This document shows positions 7,202 through 16,120 of a stretch of DNA of 64,000 nt, in pieces. The first letter of the stretch is position 1. Each line of letters begins with the position of its first letter. The DNA lies in contig NZ_VTWU01000003.1 of assembly GCF_008727865.1 (NCBI RefSeq), forward strand, positions 248,001-312,000, read 5' to 3'. The notes under the pieces were generated by a model. The model was not told the origin of the DNA. It saw nothing but the letters and a program-made list of their open reading frames with translations, and did no database searches. The position numbers and the translations under genes are program-made. The DNA is from Hymenobacter busanensis. Its GTDB lineage: Bacteria > Bacteroidota > Bacteroidia > Cytophagales > Hymenobacteraceae.

Positions 7202-8896
7202 ATGCCCGGCGAAGAATCCTTGGAAGAAGGCGTGCTGAACCCCAGCAAGCCCACTGTTGAGCCCGATATTCAGGACCCGCTGCTCCGGCAGCTTCTGCAA
7301 ACCAGCCCGCCCCCGCAGCCGCAGCAACAGCCCGTGCCCACGCCCCGGGCCGAAGTCGACTGTATTGTGATAGGCACCGGAGCCGGTGGCGCCCCGCTGC
7401 TGGCCCGTCTGGCCATGGCGGGGCTGAAGGTGGTGGCGTTGGAAGCCGGCCCCCGCCACGATGCCCGGCGCGACTTTGCCACCGACGAAAAAGCCCAGGA
7501 GTTTCTGTTCTGGAACGACGAGCGGCTATCGGCCGGCCGCACGCCAACGTCCTTCGGCAACAACAACTCCGGCACCGGCGTGGGCGGCTCTACACTGCAC
7601 TACACCGCCTACACCCCGCGCGCCCAGCCCGACGACCTGCGCCTGCGCACCGAGTTTGGTGTGGGCGAAGACTGGCCGCTGAGCTACGACGACCTCGCGC
7701 CCTACTACGACGAGCTAGAGCACTTCCTGGGCATTTCGGGGCCTTCGCCCTACCCCTGGGGCCCGGCACGGCGGCGGGGCTACCCGCTGGCTCCGTTGCC
7801 GCTGAACGGGGCCGCCCAGCTCATGCAGCGCGCCTGCGAGCAGCTGGGCATCCGTACTTCCCCGGCGGCAAACGCCGCTTTGTCGGCGCGCTACTACCAG
7901 GAAGGCATTGGCTGGCGCGAGGCCTGCACCAACCGCGGTTTCTGCCAAGCCGGTTGCTCGGTGGGCGCCAAAGCCAGCATGGACGTCACGTTTCTGCCCC
8001 TGGCCGAAGCCCACGGCGCCGAAATCTGGCCCAACTGTTTTGTAACGGAAATTGAGCGCGACGCGCAGGGGGCCATTACCGGCGTGGTATACGAAACCGA
8101 CGGCCAGCAACAGCGCCTCGGCTGCCGCACGCTTTTCCTGTGCGCCGGTGCTGTGGAAACGCCGCGCCTGCTGCTGCTCAACGAGCTGGCCCTGAGCAGC
8201 GGGCAGGTCGGCCGCAACTTCATGGCCCACCCCGGCATTCAAGTCTGGGGTACGTTCGATGAAATGGTGCGGCCCTACAAAGGCATCCCAGGCGCCCTCA
8301 TTTCCGAAGACACGCACCGCCCCACCGACGCCGACTTTGCCGGCGGCTACCTCTTGCAGAGCATTGGCGTAATGCCCGTGACCTTTGCCAGCCAGGTCGC
8401 ACGGGGCCGCGGGTTGTGGGGCCAGCCCCTGCGCGACTACATGCGCCAGTACAACCACATTGCCGGCATCAACATCCTAGGTGACTGCCTGCCCCACGCC
8501 GACAACTACCTGGAGCTGGCCGACGAAAAAGATGCCCGCGGCCTGCCCAAGCCGCGCGTGCATTTCTCGTTTCACGACAACGAAGAGCGCATGACGGCCC
8601 ACGCCGAAAAGCTGATGCGCCGCATCTGGGATGCCGCCGGCGCCCGCGACATTTGGGCGTTTCCCCGCTCGGCGCACGTCATCGGCACCTGCCGCATGGG
8701 CCTTTCCGGCGACTATGCCGTGGTGGACACCGACGGGCGTGCTTTTGGCGTGCCCAACCTCTACATCTGCGACAACTCCGTCTTCCCGAGCGCCCTGAGC
8801 GTGAACCCGGCCCTGACCATCATGGCCCTCAGCCTGCGTACCGCCGACCGGTTTCTGGAAACCCAGAAGCGCCTCGATACCAAGACGAAAAGCTAA
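7202..8896 (+). CDS. GMC-family FAD oxidoreductase (large subunit)
   Basis: A 564-residue protein beginning MPGEESLEEG at 7202; the frame is open further upstream but there it overlaps the subunit-3 gene. After a ~50-residue Pro/Gln-rich lead comes the FAD motif DCIVIGTGAGGAPLLARLA. Next come NNSGTGVGGSTLHYTAYTPR, ACTNRGFCQAGCSVGAK (a Cys-rich segment as in gluconate/glucoside dehydrogenases) and the C-terminal HVIGTCRMG ... VDTDGRAFGVPNLYICDNSV ... NPALTIMAL, which holds the active-site region. Family members oxidise sugar alcohol groups and pass electrons onward. Pairing with a subunit-3 gene and a GH1-like gene points to a glycoside or sugar substrate. No export signal is visible. Confidence 0.9.
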   Translation: MPGEESLEEGVLNPSKPTVEPDIQDPLLRQLLQTSPPPQPQQQPVPTPRAEVDCIVIGTGAGGAPLLARLAMAGLKVVALEAGPRHDARRDFATDEKAQEFLFWNDERLSAGRTPTSFGNNNSGTGVGGSTLHYTAYTPRAQPDDLRLRTEFGVGEDWPLSYDDLAPYYDELEHFLGISGPSPYPWGPARRRGYPLAPLPLNGAAQLMQRACEQLGIRTSPAANAALSARYYQEGIGWREACTNRGFCQAGCSVGAKASMDVTFLPLAEAHGAEIWPNCFVTEIERDAQGAITGVVYETDGQQQRLGCRTLFLCAGAVETPRLLLLNELALSSGQVGRNFMAHPGIQVWGTFDEMVRPYKGIPGALISEDTHRPTDADFAGGYLLQSIGVMPVTFASQVARGRGLWGQPLRDYMRQYNHIAGINILGDCLPHADNYLELADEKDARGLPKPRVHFSFHDNEERMTAHAEKLMRRIWDAAGARDIWAFPRSAHVIGTCRMGLSGDYAVVDTDGRAFGVPNLYICDNSVFPSALSVNPALTIMALSLRTADRFLETQKRLDTKTKS

Positions 8897-8913
8897 AGCC
8901 GGTTTCCGACACG

Positions 8914-8937
8914 GGCCCCTGCTGAACGCAGGGGGCC
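8914..8937 (+). terminator. Weak hairpin after the GMC gene
   Basis: GGCCCCTGC (8914-8922) pairs with GCAGGGGGCC (8928-8937) with one bulged base. The nearest T run is 21 bases further on (8961-8966). It may partially end transcription from the GMC operon before the GH1-like gene. Confidence 0.35.
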
Positions 8938-8997
8938 TGCCAAACAAAATGCTGCTATGCGGGCTTTTTTACCTCGCTGCACCACACCTCCACCCGC

Positions 8998-10335
8998 ATG
9001 GCCCACGGATTTTTAGACCTGATCAAGCAGAAGTTTGGCGAAGGCCACTACGACGGCGACCAGTACGGCGGCGCGGCCGGCCGCGACGGCAGCGGGCTGC
9101 CCACCGGCGCCCCCAACAACTTCATGTTTGCCACCGGCATCGAGTGCTCGTACCCCACCATCGACCAGGGCCGCACCCGCCGCGACCAGCTGGCCGAGTG
9201 CTTTCACTACGAGCGGTTCAAAGAAGACTTGGCCTTGGTGAAGGAACTGGGGCTGAAAGTGCTGCGCTACGGCCTGCCGTACTACAGCATCCACCGCGGG
9301 CCGGGCAAATACGACTGGGAGTTTGCCGACGCGGCCATGCACGAGATGAAGCGCCTTGGCATCACGCCCATTCTCGACCTGCTGCACTTCGGCGTGCCCG
9401 ACTGGATCGGCAATTTCCAGAACCCCGAGCTGCCGGTGCATTTTGCCGAGTATGCCGGAGCCGTAGCCCGCCGCTACCCGTGGGTGCGCTACTACACGCC
9501 CATCAACGAAATCTACGTGACGGCCAAGCTCAGCGCCCGCGACGGGGTGTGGAACGAGCAGCTGAAAACGAGCCGCGGGTTTGTCACCTGCCTCAAGCAC
9601 TGTGTGGCGGCCAGCATCATGGCCAACCAGCAAATTGCCAAGCACCGCCCCGACTGCATCATCGTGCAAAGCGAATCGGCGGAGTTCGTGCACCAGCTGT
9701 GCGCCAACCCCAACGACCAGTACAAGCTCGACAACAAGTTACGCTTCCTGGCCCTCGACCTGCTCTACGCCCACCACCCCGATGCCGACGTGCTGAATTT
9801 CCTCTACGACAACGGCCTGACCCGGCCGGAGTACGAGTGGTTTATGGCCGGCGAACCGCCCGGCTACCAGATAATGGGCAACGACTACTACGGCCGCAAT
9901 GAGTGGATCATTCTGCCCGACGGTACCCGCCAAACCAGCATGGATGTGCTCGGCTGGTATAACATCACCAAGGAGTATTACGAGCGGTACCGCAAGCCCG
10001 TGATGCACACCGAAACCAACGTGTTCGACGCCAGCGAGGCCCCCGGCTGGCTCTGGAAACAGTGGGTCAACATCCTGCGCATGCGCGAAGATGGCGTGCC
10101 CGTGCTCGGCTTCACGTGGTACTCGCTCATCGACCAGGTAGACTGGGACATTGCCCTGGGCGAGAAAATCGGGAAAGTCAATGCCTGCGGCCTTTTCGAC
10201 CTCGACCGCAACCCCCGCCCCGTAGCCGAAGCCTACAAGATGCTGCTCAAGGAATACGGCCAGATTACCATCGTGCCGCACGGCGAGTTGTTTGAAGTAA
10301 CCAAGCAGCCCGCTACCCTCAAGGTAGAAGTGTAG
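8998..10335 (+). CDS. GH1-like family glycoside hydrolase
   Basis: A 445-residue (beta/alpha)8-type protein. The acid/base motif of clan A is seen as TPINE (Glu171). The likely nucleophile is Glu339 in MHTETN, where typical GH1 enzymes have (I/V)TENG. Other matches are PILDLLHFGVPDW, GNDYYG and the C-terminal WYSLIDQVDWD resembling the GH1 WSLxDNFEW region. An unusual Gly/Asp-rich N-terminus (12-40) precedes the barrel. No signal peptide is present, so it acts in the cytoplasm. It follows the GMC oxidoreductase by about 100 bp on the same strand, suggesting joint work on a glycoside. Confidence 0.82.
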   Translation: MAHGFLDLIKQKFGEGHYDGDQYGGAAGRDGSGLPTGAPNNFMFATGIECSYPTIDQGRTRRDQLAECFHYERFKEDLALVKELGLKVLRYGLPYYSIHRGPGKYDWEFADAAMHEMKRLGITPILDLLHFGVPDWIGNFQNPELPVHFAEYAGAVARRYPWVRYYTPINEIYVTAKLSARDGVWNEQLKTSRGFVTCLKHCVAASIMANQQIAKHRPDCIIVQSESAEFVHQLCANPNDQYKLDNKLRFLALDLLYAHHPDADVLNFLYDNGLTRPEYEWFMAGEPPGYQIMGNDYYGRNEWIILPDGTRQTSMDVLGWYNITKEYYERYRKPVMHTETNVFDASEAPGWLWKQWVNILRMREDGVPVLGFTWYSLIDQVDWDIALGEKIGKVNACGLFDLDRNPRPVAEAYKMLLKEYGQITIVPHGELFEVTKQPATLKVEV

Positions 10336-10380
10336 GCAACGGCCAACAGAATACGACTCAAACGGCCACCAGTATTAAGC

Positions 10381-10417
10381 AAAACAGCCCGGCTCCTCGC
10401 GGAAGCCGGGCTGTTTT
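10381..10417. terminator. Bidirectional terminator, 14-bp stem
   Basis: AAAACAGCCCGGCT (10381-10394) and AGCCGGGCTGTTTT (10404-10417) pair perfectly around a 9-base loop. A and T tails flank the GC stem, so it works for both the GH1-like gene and the convergent T9SS gene. Confidence 0.85.
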
Positions 10418-10458
10418 GTAAGCAGGCAAGAGCTACTCCGTAGCTCAGCCGACAGGCA

Positions 10459-12912
10459 CTATTGCACCACGATTTGCTTGGTGGCAACCTGCGTGCCGGC
10501 CTGTACGCGCAACGTGTATACGCCAGCAGCCAGCGTGCTAACGTCTACTTGCGTTTGCGTGCCAGCGGCTTCCAAGGGCAGCGTGCGCACTTGCACCTGC
10601 TGACCCAGCGTGTTGAGCAGGGTGAGGTTTGCCGAACGCTCGCCTTTCAGGGCGGGCAGGTTCAGCGTGAAGCTGCCGCTAGCCGGGTTGGGGTAGGCTG
10701 CAATGGCGTTGGCCAGCTCGGTGTTGCGGGTAGCCGAAACGGCCAGCAGGCTTACGTCGATGCCCAAGCGCGTGCGCAGGGTGGTGGTGCCTACTTCGTT
10801 CCAGGTGGTGGTGCCGCCCACTTGGTAGTAGAAGGTAGCGGCGCGCAGCGGATCTTCTACCTGGTAGCCGATGCCTACGTTGCCCGAAATTTCGCGCAGA
10901 CCTACGTAGAACGGACCGTTAACCGTGACCGAACCCGTGATGGGAATCGTAACAACGCCAGCAGCCGTCGGGCGGTTTTGCGTCGGCGACGAGTACACCA
11001 CCGTGCCGGGCGTGCCCGTAGCAGTAGCGTTCAGAATCACCACTTGGTAGGTAGAAGTGGTAGTGGGGTTGGCCAGGAAATTCAGGCTCACCTGGCTCAC
11101 GTTGGTGGGCTGCGCTACCGTGTATTTAACGGCCAGAATGCCGTTCGGCGTGGTGGCAGATACGCCAACGCTGGCCGTAACCGGCTGCGAGGCATCCAGG
11201 TACGAGAGCTGCGAGGTGGTAACCGCCTGCGTGACAGAAGCGGTGTTGTTGGCCGCGCCGCCGTCGGCCGGCAGGGTTACGGTTACGGTGTTGGTGCCGG
11301 TGGTAGCCGTTACGGGGAAGGCCGCGAACGTAACCGTGGTGGAAGCACCCGGGGCCAGCGAGGCGATGAGCTGCTGGTTGGTGAAAGTGGTGGCGCCGGT
11401 TACGTCCAGCGTTACCACGCGGTTGGTAATGGCTGCGCTACCTGCGTTGCGGATAACGGCCTGAACCGTTACCGGCGAAGCCAGCGGCGACACTTTGCCC
11501 AGCGTGTAAACCGAGGCTACAGCCGCGTCGTTGGCGGGGGCCGGAGCCAGCGCCGTAGCGCAGATGGTGAAGGCACCTTGGGTGTCGGCCGAGCCGTAGC
11601 CCGCAACCGAAACGAAATAGGTAGTGTTGGGCGTGAGGGTGGTTACCGTCAGCGGAGCCGATACGGTGTTGTTGGTAGTGCCGGCGGCGCAGGCAACTTC
11701 GGTGAACGGACCAGCCGCGCCGTTCGTGCTCGAGAACAAGCGCAGGTAGCCAGCCGGGGCACCCGTTACGGTGATGGTTACGCCCGTGCTACCAGCAGAG
11801 CCGCTGGCAGCCGTGGTGAACTGGTACCACACATCTTTGGGAGAAGCAGCAATACCGCAGCCGGCCAGGCCGGGGTTCGTGTAGCCATTGGCCGTAGTGG
11901 TGGTAGCAGCAGTGTTCGTGCCGTTAACAGGCGTGCAGGTTGCGCCCAAAGGCAGCACGATGGCACCCGACGGGTTGTCGTTGGTAATGGCCGGCGTCGT
12001 GAAAGAAACCGACGAAACCTGGGTAGAAGGCGTGCCAGCGCAGTTCGCCACAATGTTAACCGTGTACGCGGTGTTGAGCGTCAGGCCCGACAGCGTAATC
12101 GGCGAAGCCGTGGGAGCCGGCGTAACGGTGGTGGTGTTGGCCGGCGTAGCCGTGGGGAAGTACGTAACCGTGTAGGTCGTATTCCCCGCGCCCGGCGTGA
12201 AGGCAATCTGCGCCGACGTGGTCGTAACGTTCGATGCCACCAAACCCGTAGCAGCCGGGCAGGTGATGGCGGCCAAGCCGGTCAACTGAATGTTGGGACG
12301 AGTGGTGCTGAGCGTACCCGTGGTGGTCGAGGGCGTGGTATCGTCGTTCCAGTACTGCGCTTGGTTGGTGCCGGTCACATTGCTGCGGAACACCTTGCCG
12401 GTGCTGGTTTCGTTGCCGGCACCGGTGGCGTTGGTTTCCACAATGACTTCCAAGTTGCTGGTGCCGTTGTAGGCAAACGGCGTCGTCAGCGGCACAGTTA
12501 CCCAGCTATTGGCCACAAACGACGTTGCCGGAATCGTGGCGTCGTATACCAGCGTAGCACCGGTTTCTTCGGCGGCTACCGTGGTAGCAGCCGCAAAGGT
12601 GGCGTTACTAACCGTTTTCAGGTAGATTTTGGTGGGCGCGGCACCCGGCGCGCTTACCGAGTTGAGGTAGAACCCGATCTGGGTAATGTTGCCGCTGCTG
12701 CCGATTTCCGACGGCGTATAAATCAGTGCGCTGCGCTCGAAACCGTACCAGGTGCCGAGCGGACGGCGGGCACCAGCCGTGTTGGGGTTACCGGCCGGAA
12801 CGGTAATTTGGGCCATAACGGCCGGGGCCAGCAGCAGCGCCGAAGCCAGCGTCAGCAGCCGTGTGTGCCACTTGCTCCGCGAGCGTGTGGGTGATGTAAA
12901 GGTTCTGGTCAT
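10459..12912 (-). CDS. Large T9SS-secreted protein with fibronectin III and CARDB-like domains
   Basis: An 817-residue protein with an Arg-rich n-region and signal peptide (KWHTRLLTLASALLLAPAVM, then AQ). It is very rich in Thr, Ala, Val and Asn. Domains in order: a jelly-roll-like region (~40-205), a fibronectin type III domain (~215-305, CPAATGLVASNVTTTSAQIA), a pre-peptidase-like beta domain (~330-455, SPKDVWYQFTT), a CARDB-like domain (~465-565) and a second beta region (~575-730). The T9SS type A sorting domain (~740-817) contains AIAAYPNPASGSFTLNLP and AAGVYTLRVQAGTQ. It is probably displayed on the cell surface as an adhesin or matrix protein. No catalytic motif was found. The biased codons leave the opposite strand open for almost the whole length. 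Confidence 0.88.
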   Translation of the reverse strand: MTRTFTSPTRSRSKWHTRLLTLASALLLAPAVMAQITVPAGNPNTAGARRPLGTWYGFERSALIYTPSEIGSSGNITQIGFYLNSVSAPGAAPTKIYLKTVSNATFAAATTVAAEETGATLVYDATIPATSFVANSWVTVPLTTPFAYNGTSNLEVIVETNATGAGNETSTGKVFRSNVTGTNQAQYWNDDTTPSTTTGTLSTTRPNIQLTGLAAITCPAATGLVASNVTTTSAQIAFTPGAGNTTYTVTYFPTATPANTTTVTPAPTASPITLSGLTLNTAYTVNIVANCAGTPSTQVSSVSFTTPAITNDNPSGAIVLPLGATCTPVNGTNTAATTTTANGYTNPGLAGCGIAASPKDVWYQFTTAASGSAGSTGVTITVTGAPAGYLRLFSSTNGAAGPFTEVACAAGTTNNTVSAPLTVTTLTPNTTYFVSVAGYGSADTQGAFTICATALAPAPANDAAVASVYTLGKVSPLASPVTVQAVIRNAGSAAITNRVVTLDVTGATTFTNQQLIASLAPGASTTVTFAAFPVTATTGTNTVTVTLPADGGAANNTASVTQAVTTSQLSYLDASQPVTASVGVSATTPNGILAVKYTVAQPTNVSQVSLNFLANPTTTSTYQVVILNATATGTPGTVVYSSPTQNRPTAAGVVTIPITGSVTVNGPFYVGLREISGNVGIGYQVEDPLRAATFYYQVGGTTTWNEVGTTTLRTRLGIDVSLLAVSATRNTELANAIAAYPNPASGSFTLNLPALKGERSANLTLLNTLGQQVQVRTLPLEAAGTQTQVDVSTLAAGVYTLRVQAGTQVATKQIVVQ

Positions 12913-13149
12913 GCGTTGGAATAAGAAAATGAAGGGAAAAGAAATGCCAGGGGACAGCCAGCAGGCTCTAAAGTAAGGTATTATTGCTATTGCACGCGCT
13001 TATCGAGCCCTAAAAAGATTAGCGCTAGAACTCGTTTTCTTATCGGTTTGCCAGCCTGGCAAGGGACGGCCCCGTATCTGCACGTAGGCAAGTGGCGCAC
13101 TAGAAGCAGGTGAAATACTGCTGTTTTCACGTCTTCCTGCTGATTTCAT

Positions 13150-13896
13150 ATGTCGCCGCCGCTTTCTCTGGTTTTCCTGCACTACTGGGCCGGCTCCGGC
13201 CGCGAGTGGCACCCGCTTATCACTGCCCTCGGGCTGGAGTGCGAGTGCCTGGCCCCCGACCTGCCGGGTTTCGGCGATGCACCACCGCCGGCCCGATTCA
13301 CGCTGGATGCCTACGCCGATGCTGTAGCTCAATTCATGGCCGAGAAAAACCTAGCCGAATACGTGTTGGTGGGGCACAGCATGGGCGGCAAAATCGCCTT
13401 GGCCCTGGCCGCGCAGCGCCCGAACGGGTTGCGCGGCGTGGCCCTGCTCGCCCCCTCGCCGCCCACCCCCGAGCCGATGACCGAAGCCGCCCGAGCCGCT
13501 GCGCTGGCCGCTTACGGCAACCCGGCCGCGGCGGCGGCCACAGCTGAGCGCATTACCGCCCGGCCCATGCCCGATGCCGAGCAGCAGCAAGTCATTGCCG
13601 ACAACCTGCGCACCAGCCGCGCCGCCTGGGAGTGGTGGTTGCTCTACGGCAGCCGCGAAGACATTGCCGCCCGCTTGCCCCAGCTGCAAGTGCCGGTGTT
13701 GCTGCTCTGCGGCACCGCCGACGCGGCCATTCCGGCGCAGGTGCAGCAAACCGAAACCCTGCCTTATTTGCCTGTCGGCACCACCCTGCATTTGCTGGAA
13801 GGCGTCGGGCACCTGCTGCCGCTCGAAGCACCCGGCGAAGTAGCGGTGGCGTTGCGGCAGTTCATTGCCGAACTCACACCGCCAAGCCCGCGCTAA
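13150..13896 (+). CDS. Alpha/beta hydrolase
   Basis: A 248-residue alpha/beta-hydrolase. The nucleophile is Ser77 in GHSMGG, the acid Asp191 in CGTADAAIP, and the base His221 in GVGHLLPLEAP. Oxyanion residues are in FLHYWAGSGREW, and the early strand reads DLPGFGDAPPP. A helical lid lies around 105-160. The form is that of esterase/C-C hydrolase-like enzymes; no substrate is indicated. The stop is 70 bp before the aquaporin-like gene on the same strand, so the two may be co-transcribed. Confidence 0.88.
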   Translation: MSPPLSLVFLHYWAGSGREWHPLITALGLECECLAPDLPGFGDAPPPARFTLDAYADAVAQFMAEKNLAEYVLVGHSMGGKIALALAAQRPNGLRGVALLAPSPPTPEPMTEAARAAALAAYGNPAAAAATAERITARPMPDAEQQQVIADNLRTSRAAWEWWLLYGSREDIAARLPQLQVPVLLLCGTADAAIPAQVQQTETLPYLPVGTTLHLLEGVGHLLPLEAPGEVAVALRQFIAELTPPSPR

Positions 13897-13966
13897 CCCC
13901 AGCGGGCATCCCGCCGTTGTAGCAGCCTGCCGCCCTTCTTCGTTGCCTTCCCCCAACAACCGGGCT

Positions 13967-14803
13967 ATGACCCTGCTTACCCGCTTACAGGTTGCCGCGC
14001 GTCGGCACTGGCCGCATTACGTGGCCGAGGCCGCCGGGCTGGCTTTCTTCGTTGCCTGTGCCAGCCTGCTCACGGTGTTGCTGGAGCACCCTTCGTCGGG
14101 GGTGCGGCAGGCGCTGGCCCTGCACCCGTTGGGGCGCCGGGCGCTGATGGGCGTGGGCATGGGCTTCGTGATTGTGGCAGTGGTGTATAGCCCGTGGGGC
14201 AAACGCTCGGGCGCACACATCAATCCCGCGGTTACTTTGGGCTTCTGGCAGCTGGGCAAAATCAGCACCGCCGATGCCCTCTGGTACGTGGCGGCCCAAA
14301 CGGTAGGTGGTACTGCCGCCGCCTGGGCGCTGAATGCGTTTCTGCACCAATGGCTGGCTCACCCGGCCATCGGCTACAACCAAACGCTGCCGCCGCCCGG
14401 CCCCAACGGCTGGTGGCTGGCTTTGGGGGCCGAGGCGCTTATCAGCTTTGTGCTGATGCTGGTGTTGCTGTGGGCGCTGCACTCGGCGCGCTTCAAAACC
14501 TACACCGGGTGGCTGGTGGGTGTGCTGCTGGCCGTCTACATTGTGGTGGAAACGCCGTATTCGGGCATGAGCCTGAACCCGGCCCGTTCCTTGGCCACGG
14601 CGCTGGTAGCCGGCAACCTGCACCACTACTGGATTTACGTTGCCGGACCTTGCGCGGGTACTTGGCTGGCTACGGTGTTGTTTCTGCGCTGGCACCACGG
14701 GCAGTCGTTGGCCTGTGCTATTCTGGCCGGTTGCGAAGCGGCAGCCAACAGCCCCCACGCCACCGAGCCGCCACACTACCCCGACCGAACCGCCGCCGAC
14801 TGA
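13967..14803 (+). CDS. MIP-family channel (aquaporin / glycerol facilitator type)
   Basis: A 278-residue membrane protein starting MTLLTRLQVA at 13967. Six membrane segments can be followed, with the two half-helix motifs as NPA at 86-88 (GAHINPAVTLG) and 204-206 (GMSLNPARSLA). The second segment holds the WGKRSGAHI arginine-rich approach. Between the repeats is an unusually long loop with GYNQTLPPPGPNGWW, and the C-terminal ~30 residues are hydrophilic. The two intact NPA boxes make it a water or small-solute channel of the inner membrane. The selectivity filter cannot be assigned safely by eye. Confidence 0.88.
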   Translation: MTLLTRLQVAARRHWPHYVAEAAGLAFFVACASLLTVLLEHPSSGVRQALALHPLGRRALMGVGMGFVIVAVVYSPWGKRSGAHINPAVTLGFWQLGKISTADALWYVAAQTVGGTAAAWALNAFLHQWLAHPAIGYNQTLPPPGPNGWWLALGAEALISFVLMLVLLWALHSARFKTYTGWLVGVLLAVYIVVETPYSGMSLNPARSLATALVAGNLHHYWIYVAGPCAGTWLATVLFLRWHHGQSLACAILAGCEAAANSPHATEPPHYPDRTAAD

Positions 14804-14969
14804 GGCCGCAAGGCAAGGTGTCCTCAAGCGCACGGCCTGCGGGAACCGCGTTCGGGAAGCAGTCGGCCGGATTGCCGGTCCACCGAACCACCACTCGCAA
14901 CGAGGACGTGCTCGGATGCGTCTCTACAATACCCACTCTTTCTTCCTCTTCCAACCAACTCTCCCAGCC

Positions 14970-15638
14970 ATGTGCGGCCGCTACACCTTTACCACACCGG
15001 CCCCTACCGCCGAAAAGCGCTTCGACGCCGGTTTTGCCGACCCCGCGCCCACTACCTACAACGCGGCGCCCTCGCAGCAACTGCCCATCATCACCAACCA
15101 CGACCCCGGCCGCATCCACCTGCTCAACTGGGGCCTCGTGCCGGCTTGGACCAAAGACCTGCGCCAAGCGCCCAAGCCCATCAACGCGCGCGCCGAAACG
15201 CTGCCCGAAAAGCCCTCGTTTCGGCAGCTGCTGCAGCGCCGCCGCTGCCTCGTGCTGGCCGACAGCTTCTACGAGTGGCAACAGCTGGCGGGCCGCAAAA
15301 CGCCCTACCGCATTCTGCGCGAGGACGAGCAGCCGTTTGCCTTTGCCGGCCTCTGGGACGAATGGGCCGACCGCAGCACCGGCGAAGTGGTGCCCACGTT
15401 CACCATCATTACCACCGAGCCGAACGAGCTGATGGCCAAGCTGCACAACCGCATGCCCGTTATCCTGCCCAACCGTGCCGCCGAGCTGGCCTGGCTCGAC
15501 GACAACACCTCGGCTGCCGACCACCAAGCGCTGCTGCGCCCGCTGCCCGACGGGGTGCTTAAAGCCTATGCCGTAACCACACGGGTCAACTCGCCGGCCC
15601 ACAACGACCCTTCGGTGCTGGAGCCGGCCGCGGCGTAA
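14970..15638 (+). CDS. SRAP (YedK/HMCES) protein, abasic-site DNA-protein crosslinker
   Basis: A 222-residue protein starting MCGRYTFTTP at 14970. This start is required because Cys2, exposed after Met removal, is the catalytic residue that bonds covalently to abasic sites in single-stranded DNA. The other key residues are present: Asn72 in INARAET, Glu102 in DSFYEWQ and His159 in LHNRMPVIL. The open frame upstream (110 codons) overlaps the aquaporin gene and is not coding. The protein shields abasic sites during replication. A long palindromic terminator follows. Confidence 0.94.
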   Translation: MCGRYTFTTPAPTAEKRFDAGFADPAPTTYNAAPSQQLPIITNHDPGRIHLLNWGLVPAWTKDLRQAPKPINARAETLPEKPSFRQLLQRRRCLVLADSFYEWQQLAGRKTPYRILREDEQPFAFAGLWDEWADRSTGEVVPTFTIITTEPNELMAKLHNRMPVILPNRAAELAWLDDNTSAADHQALLRPLPDGVLKAYAVTTRVNSPAHNDPSVLEPAAA

Positions 15639-15663
15639 TCAGGTTGCTATTTCTCTAAATAAC

Positions 15664-15712
15664 ACGGCGTCGGGAGCAGCACGAAGGACCTTCGTGCTGC
15701 TCCCGACGCCGT
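15664..15712. terminator. Very long bidirectional terminator, 24-bp perfect arms
   Basis: Arms 15664-15687 and 15689-15712 are perfect reverse complements around a single A, making almost the whole 49 bases one palindrome. It lies between the convergent SRAP gene and the 72-residue secreted protein. Confidence 0.85.
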
Positions 15713-15732
15713 ATAACTTCCAGCCGGCGGCC

Positions 15733-15951
15733 TTAATAGCCGCCGCGCATGCGGTGCCGACGACGCGCGGCCATGCGGCGGTTTGTCTTGCGCTTTTTGC
15801 GCTTGAACTTAAACACGCTACCCAGCACGTGGTCGGCCGAGGGAGTTACGGCTTCCGGGGTAGCGGCAGCAGTGCTCGGGGCGGCGTAGCTGGCCTCGAA
15901 AGGAGCCGCGGCCAATACGGCCAGCATCAGAGAAAAGCAAAGCGTTTTCAT
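15733..15951 (-). CDS. Small secreted protein with very basic C-terminus
   Basis: A 72-residue product starting MKTLCFSLMLAVLAAAPFEA, a clear signal peptide with cleavage near SYAA. The mature part has a short Thr/Ala/Pro stretch, then HVLGSVFKFKRKKRKTNRR and a tail of Arg, His and Met ending GGY. About half of the last 25 residues are Arg or Lys. It could bind acidic polymers, DNA or membranes in the periplasm, but no family is recognised. The longer open frame upstream (28 codons) is not used because it lacks sense before the signal peptide. Confidence 0.72.
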   Translation of the reverse strand: MKTLCFSLMLAVLAAAPFEASYAAPSTAAATPEAVTPSADHVLGSVFKFKRKKRKTNRRMAARRRHRMRGGY

Positions 15952-16053
15952 AGCGGTGGTGCTTGTATTATTTTGGGCAAGTGTGACTGTTTGGTGATGC
16001 AAGATTACAGATCGTTCCTTGCTTAGTGCAACCACATGATGATGTGAAAACGC

Positions 16054-16095
16054 AAAATGCCCCGCCCGGCTGCACGAAGTCAGCCGGGCGGGGCA
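16054..16095 (-). terminator. Terminator, 15-bp perfect stem
   Basis: TGCCCCGCCCGGCTG (16058-16072) and CAGCCGGGCGGGGCA (16081-16095) pair perfectly. The A run at 16054-16057 gives the U tract for the minus-strand gene that stops at 16121. Confidence 0.8.
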
Positions 16096-16120
16096 CGTAT
16101 GGTAGTAACCGAAAAAGCGG

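Noticed and set aside
8949-9902. A 317-codon frame overlapping the GH1-like gene
   Set aside because: It is Arg/Pro-rich without a domain, while the frame from 8998 has clear GH1 motifs over its full length.
10462-12894. An 810-codon open frame on the plus strand opposite the large T9SS gene
   Set aside because: The T9SS protein on the other strand has a signal peptide, domains and a sorting tail. The opposite frame is Arg/Gly-rich without any domain and results from the biased GC-rich codons.
917-16046. Repeated word CATGATGATGTG at about 920 and 16035
   Set aside because: Only two short copies in unrelated spacers with no structure; likely chance.
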